This document shows positions 52,044 to 60,991 of a stretch of 64,000 nt of DNA, piece by piece; position 1 is the first letter of the stretch; the number at the start of each line of letters is the position of its first letter. Made by a program: the position numbers and the translations under genes. This DNA is from GCA-003244245 sp036266995 (lineage in GTDB: Bacteria; Actinomycetota; Actinomycetes; Mycobacteriales; Pseudonocardiaceae), in assembly GCA_036266995.1 (NCBI GenBank), contig DATAWX010000043.1, positions 12,447 through 76,446 of the forward strand. Reading direction: 5' to 3'. A model generated the notes under the pieces. The model was given only the letters and a program-made list of their open reading frames with translations. It was not told the origin of the DNA and searched no databases.

Positions 52044-53147
52044 TCAGCGCACGCGGGACGGCACGAACGGCAATTTGCTGACCTCGCAGGGCAGCGCCCG
52101 GCCACGGACGTCGACCTCGACGCGGTCCCCTGGCCGTACGCCGGGATCGAGCAGCGCCAGCGCGATACCGATGCCCAGCGTTGGGGAGAAGGTGCCCGAG
52201 GTGGTCTCTCCCAGCGGCGCACCCGCGGTGGACCGCACCGCCATGTGCGGCCGCGGCACCCCGCGTCCGGCGGCCCGCAGGCCGCGCAACCGCCGCGACG
52301 GACCGCGCTCGCGCTCGGCGAGCAATGCCTCCCGTCCCCAGAAGGCCGGTTTGTGCCAGCCGATCGCCCACGAGACACCACCCTGCAACGGGGTGATGTC
52401 AGGACCCAGGTCCTGGCCGTGCAGGGAGTAGCCCATCTCGGTCCGCAGGGTGTCCCGGGCGCCAAGCCCGCACGCGCGCCCACCGAGCGGGCCGGCGGCG
52501 GCGAGCAGGGCTTCCCACAGGGCGGGCGCGTTCCCCCAGGCGGGCAACAGTTCGTAGCCACGCTCACCGGTGTAACCGGTGCGACCCACCCGCAGTGCGT
52601 TGCGGTCGTGCTCGACGTCGGCGAAGGCCATGTATTCCATCCCGGCGGAGGTCAATCCCACCGCGGCGAGCAACTCGGCCGAGCGGGGTCCCTGTACGGC
52701 CAGCACTGCGTACTGGTGTTGCTGGTCGACTACCCGCACGGCCCGGGGCGCCGCGTCGGCCAGCCGGCGACCGACCTCCACGGTGTTCCCGGCATTCGGC
52801 ACGCAGAACACCTCGTCCGGGCCGACCAGGTAAACGATGAGATCGTCCACCACTCCACCGTTCTCGGCGCAACACAAGGTGTACTGGGCCTGCCCTGGGT
52901 GGATCTTGGTGAGGTCGGCGGTGAGGCAGGAGTTGACGAACTCCGCAGCCCCCGGACCGACAATGCTGATCTTGCCCAGGTGCGTGACGTCGAACACACC
53001 GACTGCTTCTCGCACCACGGTGTGCTCGGCGACGACCTCTGCGCCGCGGTAGCTGATCGGCATTTCCCATCCGCCGAACGCTCCCAGGGTGGCACCGGCC
53101 TCGACGTGCGAGGCGTGCAAGGGTCCGCGGTGCAGGTCGGTGGTCAC
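52044..53147 (-). CDS. gcvT: Glycine cleavage system T protein (aminomethyltransferase)
   Basis: 367 aa (Rv2211c is 379). FGGWEMPISYRGAEVV, DVTHLGKISIVGPGA, GVVDDLIVYLV and GYTGERGYELL are GcvT signatures; the catalytic Asp is in DLGPDITPLQGG-type context near AIGWHKPAFWG. It transfers the methylene group to tetrahydrofolate from GcvH. GTG start, possible -10 TAGCGT at 53157-53162 (9 nt upstream). It is separate from gcvP and gcvH by about 38 kb, as in mycobacteria. Confidence 0.94.
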   Translation of the reverse strand: MTTDLHRGPLHASHVEAGATLGAFGGWEMPISYRGAEVVAEHTVVREAVGVFDVTHLGKISIVGPGAAEFVNSCLTADLTKIHPGQAQYTLCCAENGGVVDDLIVYLVGPDEVFCVPNAGNTVEVGRRLADAAPRAVRVVDQQHQYAVLAVQGPRSAELLAAVGLTSAGMEYMAFADVEHDRNALRVGRTGYTGERGYELLPAWGNAPALWEALLAAAGPLGGRACGLGARDTLRTEMGYSLHGQDLGPDITPLQGGVSWAIGWHKPAFWGREALLAERERGPSRRLRGLRAAGRGVPRPHMAVRSTAGAPLGETTSGTFSPTLGIGIALALLDPGVRPGDRVEVDVRGRALPCEVSKLPFVPSRVR

Positions 53148-53156
53148 GGCTATGGA

Positions 53157-53162
53157 ACGCTA
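53157..53162 (-). promoter_or_regulatory. Possible -10 box of gcvT
   Basis: TAGCGT on the minus strand, 9 nt before the GTG start. Confidence 0.35.
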
Positions 53163-53208
53163 CCTCCAGTGCTACACCGCCACGAACCCGATGCCGTCCG
53201 ATCCCCCT

Positions 53209-53244
53209 GACGAGATCAATGACGAGATCAATGAGGAGATCACC
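53209..53244 (+). repeat. Three tandem 12-mers ending in the pepB ribosome-binding site
   Basis: Two copies of GACGAGATCAAT followed by GAGGAGATCACC; the AGGAG of the third unit is 6 nt before the GTG of pepB. Confidence 0.6.
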
Positions 53245-54732
53245 GTGACCACCCCGACGCTGCGCCTCACCGATGGCTCGGTGACCACCGCGACCGTCGA
53301 TGCCCTTGTGTTGGGGACCATGTCCGGCGATGACGGTCCCCGACTCCTGCCGGGCAGCGATGAGGTCGACGCTGCGTTCGACGGTGCACTCACCGACCTG
53401 CTGGCCATGCTGGGTGCCCGAGGTAAGGCCGACGAGGTGATCAAGCTACCCACTCGCGGAGCCATCAGCGCTCCGCTGCTGGTCGCCACCGGTTTCGGCG
53501 AGGTCGATGGCCAGCCCACCAGCGAGCAGGTGCGCCGAGCCGCCGGCGCGGCATCCCGGGCACTGTCCGGCACCGCTCGTGCCGTCACCACACTGTCCCG
53601 GATTGACTTGGCCGCCGCCGCGGAGGGCACCGCGCTGGGCAGCTACACATTCACCGCCTACCGGTCCCGCAACGGCGACGGGCCGCTGGGCCAGATGGAC
53701 CTGTCGGTGCCCTCGGCCGGCAACGCTGGGGCGAGAGCGAACCTTGCCCGGGCCATCGCCATCGCCGAAGCCGTTGCCGCCGCGCGCGACCTGGTGAACA
53801 CGCCGCCCAACGACCTCTATCCGGCCTCGTTCGCCGATCGCGCCGTGACGATGGCGCAGGCAGCCGGTCTGCGCACCGAGGTGCTTGATGACGAGGCACT
53901 GCGGCGCGACGGATTCGGCGGCATCCTGGGGGTCGGCGGCGGCTCTTCGCGTCTGCCGCGGCTGGTCCGGCTGCATTACGCTCCACCGACGCCGAGAGCA
54001 AAGGTGGCCCTGGTCGGGAAGGGAGTCACTTTCGACACCGGCGGCATCTCGATCAAGGCTGCGGCGAAGATGGAAGAGATGACCATGGATATGGCGGGCG
54101 CCGCCGCCGTAGTCGTCACCGCGGTGCTCGCCGCCCGGCTGGAACTCCCGGTGGAAGTGATCGCCACCGTGCCGATGGCCGAGAACATGCCCTCGGCCAC
54201 CGCCTACCGGCCCGGGGACGTCCTCACCATGTACGGCGGCACTACCGTAGAAGTGCTCAACACCGATGCCGAGGGCCGGCTGATCCTCGCCGACGCACTG
54301 GTTCGCGCGGCGCAGGACGACCCGGACTATCTCATCGACACCGCCACCCTCACCGGCGCCCAGGTCGTCGCACTGGGCAACCGCACATCAGGGATCATGG
54401 GGACTCCAGAGTTCCGCGACCGGGTCACCGCGATCTCCCAGCAGGTCGGGGAGAATGGCTGGGCGATGCCGCTACCCGAACACCTGCGGTCCGATCTGGA
54501 CTCCAAGCTCGCTGACATCGCCAACGTGGCGAGCCACCGCTGGGGCGGCATGCTCACCGCCGGGGTATTCCTGTCCGAGTTCGTCGCCGATGGCATCCCC
54601 TGGGCGCATCTGGACATCGCCGGTCCGGCCTACAACACCGGCTCACCGTGGGGATACACCGGCAAGGGCGGCACCGGGGTACCGGTGCGCACCCTGGCGG
54701 CTGTCCTCGCCGACATAGCCGAACAAGGCTGA
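53245..54732 (+). CDS. pepB: Leucyl aminopeptidase (M17)
   Basis: 495 aa from the GTG at 53245, chosen for the AGGAG 6 nt upstream; ATGs at 53191 and 53152 in the same frame are weaker options. The M17 signature NTDAEGRLILADAL and the metal and catalytic residues in LVGKGVTFDTGGISIK and MDMAGAA are intact. It cleaves N-terminal residues from peptides and is a hexameric, dinuclear-metal cytosolic enzyme (Rv2213 family). Confidence 0.93.
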   Translation: MTTPTLRLTDGSVTTATVDALVLGTMSGDDGPRLLPGSDEVDAAFDGALTDLLAMLGARGKADEVIKLPTRGAISAPLLVATGFGEVDGQPTSEQVRRAAGAASRALSGTARAVTTLSRIDLAAAAEGTALGSYTFTAYRSRNGDGPLGQMDLSVPSAGNAGARANLARAIAIAEAVAAARDLVNTPPNDLYPASFADRAVTMAQAAGLRTEVLDDEALRRDGFGGILGVGGGSSRLPRLVRLHYAPPTPRAKVALVGKGVTFDTGGISIKAAAKMEEMTMDMAGAAAVVVTAVLAARLELPVEVIATVPMAENMPSATAYRPGDVLTMYGGTTVEVLNTDAEGRLILADALVRAAQDDPDYLIDTATLTGAQVVALGNRTSGIMGTPEFRDRVTAISQQVGENGWAMPLPEHLRSDLDSKLADIANVASHRWGGMLTAGVFLSEFVADGIPWAHLDIAGPAYNTGSPWGYTGKGGTGVPVRTLAAVLADIAEQG

Positions 54733-54904
54733 TCGCTTCGCCGAGGCGCTGAAGATGCTTCTCTACGCCGATCCAGCCAGCTCAACGCACTAGCCACCCG
54801 CGGCACGGAGCGAGATCGCCCACGTCTGCGGCCGGTCGTCCATGGTGACAAGATGGCCGTGGAGCGCAACCCACCTAACCGACGTCCGCTTGAGGAGCGT
54901 CTCC

Positions 54905-56284
54905 GTGACAGAGACTTCAGTAAGCACCGCCGACCTGGTGATCCTCGGCGGCGGCTCGGGCGGATACGCCTGCGCGCTGCGCGCTGCCCAGCTCGGTCTG
55001 TCCGTCGTCCTGGTGGAGAAGGACAAGCTGGGGGGCACCTGCCTGCACCGCGGCTGCATCCCCACCAAGGCGCTGTTGCAGGCTGCTGAGGTAGCCGACG
55101 CTGCTCGGGACGGGCATCAGTTCGGGGTGAAGACCGCGCTCGAGGGCATCGACATGGGCGGTGTCAACAAGTACAAGGATGGCGTCGTCGCCAAGATGTT
55201 CAAGGGCCTGCAGGGGTTGGTGTCCTCCCGAGGGGTCCGCTACGTCGAGGGTACCGGCAAGTTCGTCGCGCCCAACGCTGTCGACGTCGACGGGCAGCGC
55301 TATACCGGGCGCAGCATCGTGCTGGCAACCGGTTCCTACGCCAAATCCCTACCCGACCTGGAGATCGGCGGCCGGTTCCTCACCAGCGACCAGGCGCTGA
55401 ACCTCGACTACGTCCCGGACCGCGTGGTGGTCTTGGGCGGCGGTGTCATCGGAGTCGAGTTCGCCAGCGTGTGGCGCTCCTTCGGGGCCGAGGTGACGGT
55501 CGTCGAGGCGCTGCCCCGGCTCGTCCCCGCCGAGGACGACTTCTGTTCCAAACAGCTGGAGCGAGCTTTCCGCCGGCGCGGGATCACGTTCAAGACCGGG
55601 GTCCGGTTCACAGGTGCGACCCAGTCCGACTCCGGGGTCACCGTGAGCCTGGAGTCCGGGGATCAGTTCGAGGCCGATCTGCTGCTGGTCGCCGTGGGCC
55701 GGGGACCGAACACCGCCGACGCCGGGTACGCGGAGGCCGGGGTGCAGATGGATCGCGGTTTCGTGCTCACCGACGACCGGTTGCGCACCAACCTTCCGGG
55801 GGTGTACGCGCTGGGCGACATCGTGCCCGGGCTACAACTCGCCCACCGCGGGTTCGCCCAGGGCATTTTCCTCGCCGAGGACATCGCTGGGCGTAACCCG
55901 GCACCGATCGACGAGGACGGGATCCCACGAGTGACCTACTGCGATCCCCAGGTGGCTTCGGTCGGGCTCACCGAAGCGCTCGCCAAGGACCGCCACGGGG
56001 ACATCGAGACGATCATTTACGACTTGGCCGGCAACGGTCGCAGCCAGATATTGCAGACCAAGGGCGCGATCAAGCTGATACGCGCCAAGAACGGTCCGGT
56101 GGTGGGCGTACATATGGTTGGCGACCGGGTCGGCGAGTTGGTCGGCGAGGCCCAGCTGATCGTCAACTGGGACGCCTACCCGGAGGACGTCGCGGCGCTG
56201 GTGCATGCCCATCCCACGCAGAACGAGGCGCTCGGTGAGGCGCACCTCGCCCTGGCCGGCAAGCCGCTGCACGCGCACGGCTGA
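54905..56284 (+). CDS. lpd: Dihydrolipoyl dehydrogenase (E3)
   Basis: 459 aa from the GTG at 54905, with GAGGAG 7 nt upstream. The FAD site is LVILGGGSGGYACALRAAQ, the redox disulfide is GGTCLHRGCIPTK, the NAD site is VVLGGGVIGVEFASVW and the C-terminal base is in HAHPTQNEALGEAH. It reoxidises dihydrolipoyl groups of DlaT and GcvH. M. tuberculosis lpdC is elsewhere; here the gene is next to dlaT. Confidence 0.94.
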   Translation: MTETSVSTADLVILGGGSGGYACALRAAQLGLSVVLVEKDKLGGTCLHRGCIPTKALLQAAEVADAARDGHQFGVKTALEGIDMGGVNKYKDGVVAKMFKGLQGLVSSRGVRYVEGTGKFVAPNAVDVDGQRYTGRSIVLATGSYAKSLPDLEIGGRFLTSDQALNLDYVPDRVVVLGGGVIGVEFASVWRSFGAEVTVVEALPRLVPAEDDFCSKQLERAFRRRGITFKTGVRFTGATQSDSGVTVSLESGDQFEADLLLVAVGRGPNTADAGYAEAGVQMDRGFVLTDDRLRTNLPGVYALGDIVPGLQLAHRGFAQGIFLAEDIAGRNPAPIDEDGIPRVTYCDPQVASVGLTEALAKDRHGDIETIIYDLAGNGRSQILQTKGAIKLIRAKNGPVVGVHMVGDRVGELVGEAQLIVNWDAYPEDVAALVHAHPTQNEALGEAHLALAGKPLHAHG

Positions 56285-56340
56285 CAGTTGTCTTTGGATA
56301 CCTGCGGAAACTGCGGAAAACTGAGGAGTCGAGGCAACCG

Positions 56341-58032
56341 ATGGCGTACTCCGTTGCGATGCCTGCGCTGGGCGAGAGTGTCACCGAAGGAACGGTGACG
56401 CGCTGGCTCAAAAACGAAGGTGACACCGTCGAGGTGGACGAACCTTTGGTCGAGGTGTCCACCGACAAGGTCGACACCGAGATCCCCTCACCGGCGGCCG
56501 GCGTGCTGCAGCGAATCGTTGTGCCCGCCGATGAGACCGTCGAGGTCGGCGCGGAGCTCGCCGTGATCGGTGACGCCACCGATCAGACCCGGGCCGATCA
56601 GACCAGAGCCCAGCCGGCTGAGTCCCCCAAGATGGACAGTCCTCCCCAATCGACAAAACCAGCACCACAGCCGGTGCAACCACCGCAACGGCCGGCTGCG
56701 CCGCCAACCCCGGCGGCCGCGGGCTCCGGGACACCCGTGACGATGCCCGCGCTGGGTGAGAGCGTCACTGAGGGAACCGTGACCCGGTGGCTCAAGCAGG
56801 TCGGTGACGCTGTCGCCGTGGACGAACCTCTTGTGGAAGTGTCCACCGACAAGGTCGACACCGAGATCCCCTCCCCCGTCGCAGGCACCGTCCTGGAGAT
56901 CCTCGCTGCCCAAGACGAGACCGTTGCCGTCGGCGCCACCCTGGCCACAGTGGGCGACAGCAACAGTCAGAGCGCGGCACCATCGCCGACCAAGCCGGAT
57001 CAGCCCCAAGAAAGCGCCGAGCCAGAGCGGCTCGCCGACCGTGCCCCGGCATCAGGGTTCAGTGGATACGACGGGGTCGCTGGCGGCGCGCCGTATGTGA
57101 CACCGCTGGTGCGCAAGCTCGCGACCGAGCATGGGATTGACTTGTCGATCGTGCAGGGCACCGGGGTCGGCGGCCGGATCCGGAAGCAGGATGTGCTCGC
57201 CGCCGTCGAAACGCCCGAACCCGAGCCGGCCGCTTCGCAGCAACCGCCGGCAACGCCCGAACCGCGGCAGTCGACGCCCGCCGCGGCAACGCGCGCCGCC
57301 CAGCCTCCGGCGACAGCCTCCGAGCCGCGCGGCAGGACCGAGAAGATGTCTCGGATGCGCAGCGTCATCGCCAAGCGGATGGTCGAGTCGCTCCAGATCT
57401 CCGCGCAGCTCACCACCGTGGTGGAGGCTGACATCACCCGTCTCGCCCGGCTGCGCGATCGACTCAAACGGGACTTCGAGGCCCGAGAGGGCGTCAAACT
57501 GTCGTTCCTGCCGTTTTTCGCCCAGGCCACCGTCGAGGCGCTCAAGGCACACCCGAAGGTCAACGCCTCGATTGACACCGATCGGGGCGACATCACCTAC
57601 CACGGTGCGGAGCATCTCGGCATCGCCGTGGACACCGAGCGCGGCCTGCTCGTGCCGGTGATCCACGATGCGGGTGATCTCAACATCGCCGGCCTGGCCC
57701 GCCGGATTGCCGATCTCGCGGAGCGGACCAGGACGAACAAGATCACCCCGGATGAGATGAGCGGCGGCACGTTCACCCTCAGCAACACCGGCTCGCGGGG
57801 GGCGCTGTTCGACACACCGATCATCCTGCAACCGCAGGTCGGGATCCTCGGTACGGGCAGTGTGGTCAAGCGACCGGTCGTGCTCGCCGGCGAGGACGGC
57901 GACACGATCGCGATTCGCTCGATCATCTACCTGGCGCTGTCCTACGATCACCGGCTCGTCGACGGAGCCGACGCGGCCCGATTCCTCAACACCATCAAAG
58001 AGCGGCTCACCAGCGCCACATTCGAACCGTAA
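56341..58032 (+). CDS. dlaT: Dihydrolipoamide acyltransferase (E2) with two lipoyl domains
   Basis: 563 aa (Rv2215 is 553). Two lipoyl domains carry STDKVDTEIPSP with lysines at about 43 and 171. A Pro/Ala linker, an E3-binding domain (YVTPLVRKLATEHGIDLS) and a catalytic domain ending SYDHRLVDGADAARFL (His and Asp of HxxxDG) follow. In mycobacteria it serves pyruvate dehydrogenase and peroxynitrite reductase. It lies 57 bp after lpd. Confidence 0.95.
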   Translation: MAYSVAMPALGESVTEGTVTRWLKNEGDTVEVDEPLVEVSTDKVDTEIPSPAAGVLQRIVVPADETVEVGAELAVIGDATDQTRADQTRAQPAESPKMDSPPQSTKPAPQPVQPPQRPAAPPTPAAAGSGTPVTMPALGESVTEGTVTRWLKQVGDAVAVDEPLVEVSTDKVDTEIPSPVAGTVLEILAAQDETVAVGATLATVGDSNSQSAAPSPTKPDQPQESAEPERLADRAPASGFSGYDGVAGGAPYVTPLVRKLATEHGIDLSIVQGTGVGGRIRKQDVLAAVETPEPEPAASQQPPATPEPRQSTPAAATRAAQPPATASEPRGRTEKMSRMRSVIAKRMVESLQISAQLTTVVEADITRLARLRDRLKRDFEAREGVKLSFLPFFAQATVEALKAHPKVNASIDTDRGDITYHGAEHLGIAVDTERGLLVPVIHDAGDLNIAGLARRIADLAERTRTNKITPDEMSGGTFTLSNTGSRGALFDTPIILQPQVGILGTGSVVKRPVVLAGEDGDTIAIRSIIYLALSYDHRLVDGADAARFLNTIKERLTSATFEP

Positions 58033-58095
58033 CCCTCCCCCGCGCAGAACCGGCACCCGGAACCGAACCACGGCCGGGTAGGAGAAGATTTGCTC

Positions 58096-58989
58096 ATGCA
58101 CGTCGCGATCGCGGGGTCCTCGGGTCTCATCGGTACAGCGTTGGTGGCGCAGCTGCGCCAAGCCGGTCATGACGTGCTGCGGCTGGTGAGAGGGCGATCG
58201 CGCGGCCCGGACGAGCGGGCCTGGGACCCGTCGGCGGCAACGATGGACGCCGGCGCTCTGGATGGCGTCGATGCGGTGGTCAACCTGTGCGGTTCGGCGA
58301 TGGCCGCCCGGCGCTGGTCCGGGGAGTTCAAGCAGGCGATCAGGGACAGCCGAATCGCGCCCACCGAGGTACTCGCCACCGCGGTCGCCGAGCATCAGGT
58401 TCCGGTGCTGGTCAACGCCTCCGGGGTGGGTTACTACGGCGACACCGGAGACCGCGCGGTCGACGAGACCGCCCCGGTGGGTGCGGGGTTCCTCGCTGGA
58501 GTCTGCCGCGACTGGGAGGCGGCCACGGCCACCGCGGAGCGGGGCGGGGCACGGGTGGTGCGGCTGCGCACCGGCCTGGTGATCTCCTCGTCCGGTGGCT
58601 TGATGGGCCAGCTCAAACCATTGTTCGCGGCCGGCCTGGGTGGTCGGCTGGGCACCGGAACGCAGTACATGCCGTGGATTTCGCTGGCCGACGAGGTGGG
58701 TGCCATCCGCTTCGCTCTGGAACACGAGGAGCTGTCCGGCCCGGTCAATCTCAGCGGTCCAGACCCGGTGACCAACGAGGAGTTCACCAGGGCGGTAGGC
58801 GAGGCGATGCACCGCCCGACACTGCTGGTGGTGCCTGGTTTCGCGCTGCGCCTGGTCCGGGGGGCAGAACTGGTGGACCAGATGGTGCTGACCGGCCAGC
58901 GCGCGGTGCCTGCGGTACTGAGCAGGCACCGCTACCCCTTCCAGCATCCGACCCTGCCTGCGGCGCTGGGAGCTGCCCTGAATGGCTGA
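58096..58989 (+). CDS. TIGR01777 NAD(P)-binding epimerase-like protein (Rv2216 type)
   Basis: 297 aa from the ATG at 58096; a TTG two codons upstream has better spacing to AGGAG and is possible. The Rossmann motif is IAGSSGLIGTALVAQLRQAGH, and the family pattern ASGVGYYG plus the C-terminal NLSGPDPVTNEEF are present. The substrate is unknown. The position after dlaT matches Rv2216. Confidence 0.9.
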   Translation: MHVAIAGSSGLIGTALVAQLRQAGHDVLRLVRGRSRGPDERAWDPSAATMDAGALDGVDAVVNLCGSAMAARRWSGEFKQAIRDSRIAPTEVLATAVAEHQVPVLVNASGVGYYGDTGDRAVDETAPVGAGFLAGVCRDWEAATATAERGGARVVRLRTGLVISSSGGLMGQLKPLFAAGLGGRLGTGTQYMPWISLADEVGAIRFALEHEELSGPVNLSGPDPVTNEEFTRAVGEAMHRPTLLVVPGFALRLVRGAELVDQMVLTGQRAVPAVLSRHRYPFQHPTLPAALGAALNG

Positions 58990-59070
58990 TGCATAAAAAT
59001 GACCGGCGTAATCCCGCGTTCACGACCGTCGCTATCCCATATCGTCACGGCCACCAGGGAAGGTGCAGCA

Positions 59071-60000
59071 GTGAGCGGATGGAGCGCGGCCGACATCGCC
59101 GATCAGGCTGGCCGCATGGTGCTCGTCACCGGGGCCAACTCGGGCCTGGGCCTGCAGACCGCCATGGTGCTCGCCGGACGGGGAGCGACGGTGCTGATGG
59201 CCTGCCGCGACCCGCAACGCGGGCGAGCGGTGGTGGAACGGGTGCGGGCCACGTCCGGCGGGGCGGATGCCACGCTGATCCAGCTCGATCTGGCTGACCT
59301 CACCTCCGTCCGCAAAGCCGCCGACGAGGTCCGCGCGATCACTGGCGATCGGCTGGACGTGCTGGTGAACAACGCCGGCGTGATGGCGTCTCCACCGCGG
59401 CTCACCGCCGACGGCTTCGAGTTGCAGATCGGCACCAACCACCTCGGGCACGCCGCCTTGACCTGGCTGCTGGCGCCCGCCCTGGTACCCGGCGCCCGGG
59501 TGATTACGGTATCCAGCCTCGCGCACCGCGGAGGTGGGCTGGACGTCGACGATCTGAACTTCGAGCGGCGCCGGTACACCCCGATCACCGCGTACAGCGC
59601 CTCGAAACTGGCCAACCTGTTGTTCACTTTCGAGCTGGACCGGCGGGCCCGGGCCCTCGGGCGCAACCTGCTCGCAGTCGCCGCCCATCCCGGACTCACC
59701 AACACCGAATTGGTGAGCACCACCACCCGGATGCACTTGCCAGCGCCGTTTGTCCAGGTCGTACGGTGGGGCAACAAGCTGATCTCCCAGGGTGTCGCCG
59801 CAGGTACCTTGCCGCAGCTCTACGCGGCCACCGCAGCTGACGTCCACAGCGGGGAGTACTTCGGCCCGACCAGCCTCGGGGGGACTCGCGGAGCTCCTGG
59901 CCTGGCGACCGCGAGCCCAGCTGCCCGCGACGAGCACACCGCGCGGCGGCTCTGGGAACGCACCGCGGAGCTGACCGGCGTGACGCCGGACCCCGCGTAG
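59071..60000 (+). CDS. Short-chain dehydrogenase/reductase
   Basis: 309 aa from the GTG at 59071, with GGAAGG 7 nt upstream. Classical SDR motifs: cofactor site VLVTGANSGLGLQTA, NNAGV, catalytic Ser in VITVSSLAHRG and YSASK (Tyr and Lys). The C-terminal part resembles retinol-dehydrogenase-like SDRs. It occupies the place where lipB stands in mycobacteria, between the Rv2216 homologue and lipA. Confidence 0.88.
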   Translation: MSGWSAADIADQAGRMVLVTGANSGLGLQTAMVLAGRGATVLMACRDPQRGRAVVERVRATSGGADATLIQLDLADLTSVRKAADEVRAITGDRLDVLVNNAGVMASPPRLTADGFELQIGTNHLGHAALTWLLAPALVPGARVITVSSLAHRGGGLDVDDLNFERRRYTPITAYSASKLANLLFTFELDRRARALGRNLLAVAAHPGLTNTELVSTTTRMHLPAPFVQVVRWGNKLISQGVAAGTLPQLYAATAADVHSGEYFGPTSLGGTRGAPGLATASPAARDEHTARRLWERTAELTGVTPDPA

Positions 60001-60010
60001 GGTGGCGTTC

Positions 60011-60970
60011 GTGAACGTCGCATCCCCAGGATCCGATGCCGGCGGCCGCAAGCTGCTGCGTCTGGAGGTCCGCAACAGCGCAACGCCGATCGAGCGCAAG
60101 CCGCCGTGGATCCGGATCCGGGCCACGATGGGACCGTCGTTTCGCGAGCTCAAGAGCCTGGTGCGCAGGGAGGGGCTGCACACGGTCTGCGAGGCGGCCG
60201 GCTGCCCCAATATCTACGAGTGCTGGGAGGATCGGGAAGCCACCTTCCTCATCGGCGGCGAGCAGTGCACCCGGCGCTGCGACTTCTGCCAGATCGACAC
60301 CGGCCGCCCCGCCCCCCTGGACCGCGACGAGCCACGGCGGGTCGCCGAATCGGTGCAGGCGATGGGACTGCGGTACTCGACAGTGACCGGGGTGGCCCGG
60401 GACGATCTGCCCGACGGGGGCGCCTGGCTGTACGCCGAGACGGTCCGGCAGATCCATGCGTTCAACCCCGGCACCGGGGTGGAGCTGCTCATCCCCGATT
60501 TCACCGGCCGTCCCGAGCAACTGCGCGAGGTGTTCGACGCCGCGCCCGAGGTGTTGGCGCACAACCTGGAGACAGTGCCAAGGATCTTCAAGCGGATCCG
60601 GCCGGCGTTTCGCTACGAGCGATCGTTAGACGTGCTGCGGGCCGCTTGCGATGCGGGGCTGGTCACCAAGTCCAATCTGATCCTGGGTCTTGGCGAGGAG
60701 GCCGACGAGGTCACCGCCGCGATGGCCGACCTGCATGCCGCGGGATGCGAGCTACTGACCGTTACCCAGTACCTGCGGCCCTCGCTTCGACACCACCCGG
60801 TGGTGCGCTGGATCCCGCCGGAGGAGTTCGTCGAGCACGCCCACGCCGCCGAGCTGATGGGTTTCGTCGGGGTACTGGCCGGGCCACTGGTCCGCTCCTC
60901 CTACCGGGCCGGCAGGCTCTATTCTCAGGCCGTCGCGCACCGCGATAGTCAAGTATCCAGGCATCGGTGA
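60011..60970 (+). CDS. lipA: Lipoyl synthase
   Basis: About 319 aa; starts at 60011 (GTG with AGGGTGG upstream) or 60002. The auxiliary 4Fe-4S cysteines are in CEAAGCPNIYECW, the radical-SAM cluster in CTRRCDFCQID, and the C-terminal Ser of RSSYRAG completes the set. It inserts sulfur into octanoyl groups on DlaT and GcvH. No octanoyltransferase (lipB) is in the window. Confidence 0.95.
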   Translation: MNVASPGSDAGGRKLLRLEVRNSATPIERKPPWIRIRATMGPSFRELKSLVRREGLHTVCEAAGCPNIYECWEDREATFLIGGEQCTRRCDFCQIDTGRPAPLDRDEPRRVAESVQAMGLRYSTVTGVARDDLPDGGAWLYAETVRQIHAFNPGTGVELLIPDFTGRPEQLREVFDAAPEVLAHNLETVPRIFKRIRPAFRYERSLDVLRAACDAGLVTKSNLILGLGEEADEVTAAMADLHAAGCELLTVTQYLRPSLRHHPVVRWIPPEEFVEHAHAAELMGFVGVLAGPLVRSSYRAGRLYSQAVAHRDSQVSRHR

Positions 60971-60978
60971 TCTGCCCG

Positions 60979-60984
60979 TATCCT
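60979..60984 (+). promoter_or_regulatory. Leaderless-type -10 box of the DUF4191 gene
   Basis: TATCCT exactly 7 nt before the ATG. Confidence 0.48.
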
Positions 60985-60991
60985 ATGAACC

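Noticed and set aside
57052..58947. 631-aa open frame antisense to dlaT and the TIGR01777 gene
   Set aside because: Composition (His, Arg, Gly, Val) and the two strong sense genes mark it as a high-GC antisense artefact.
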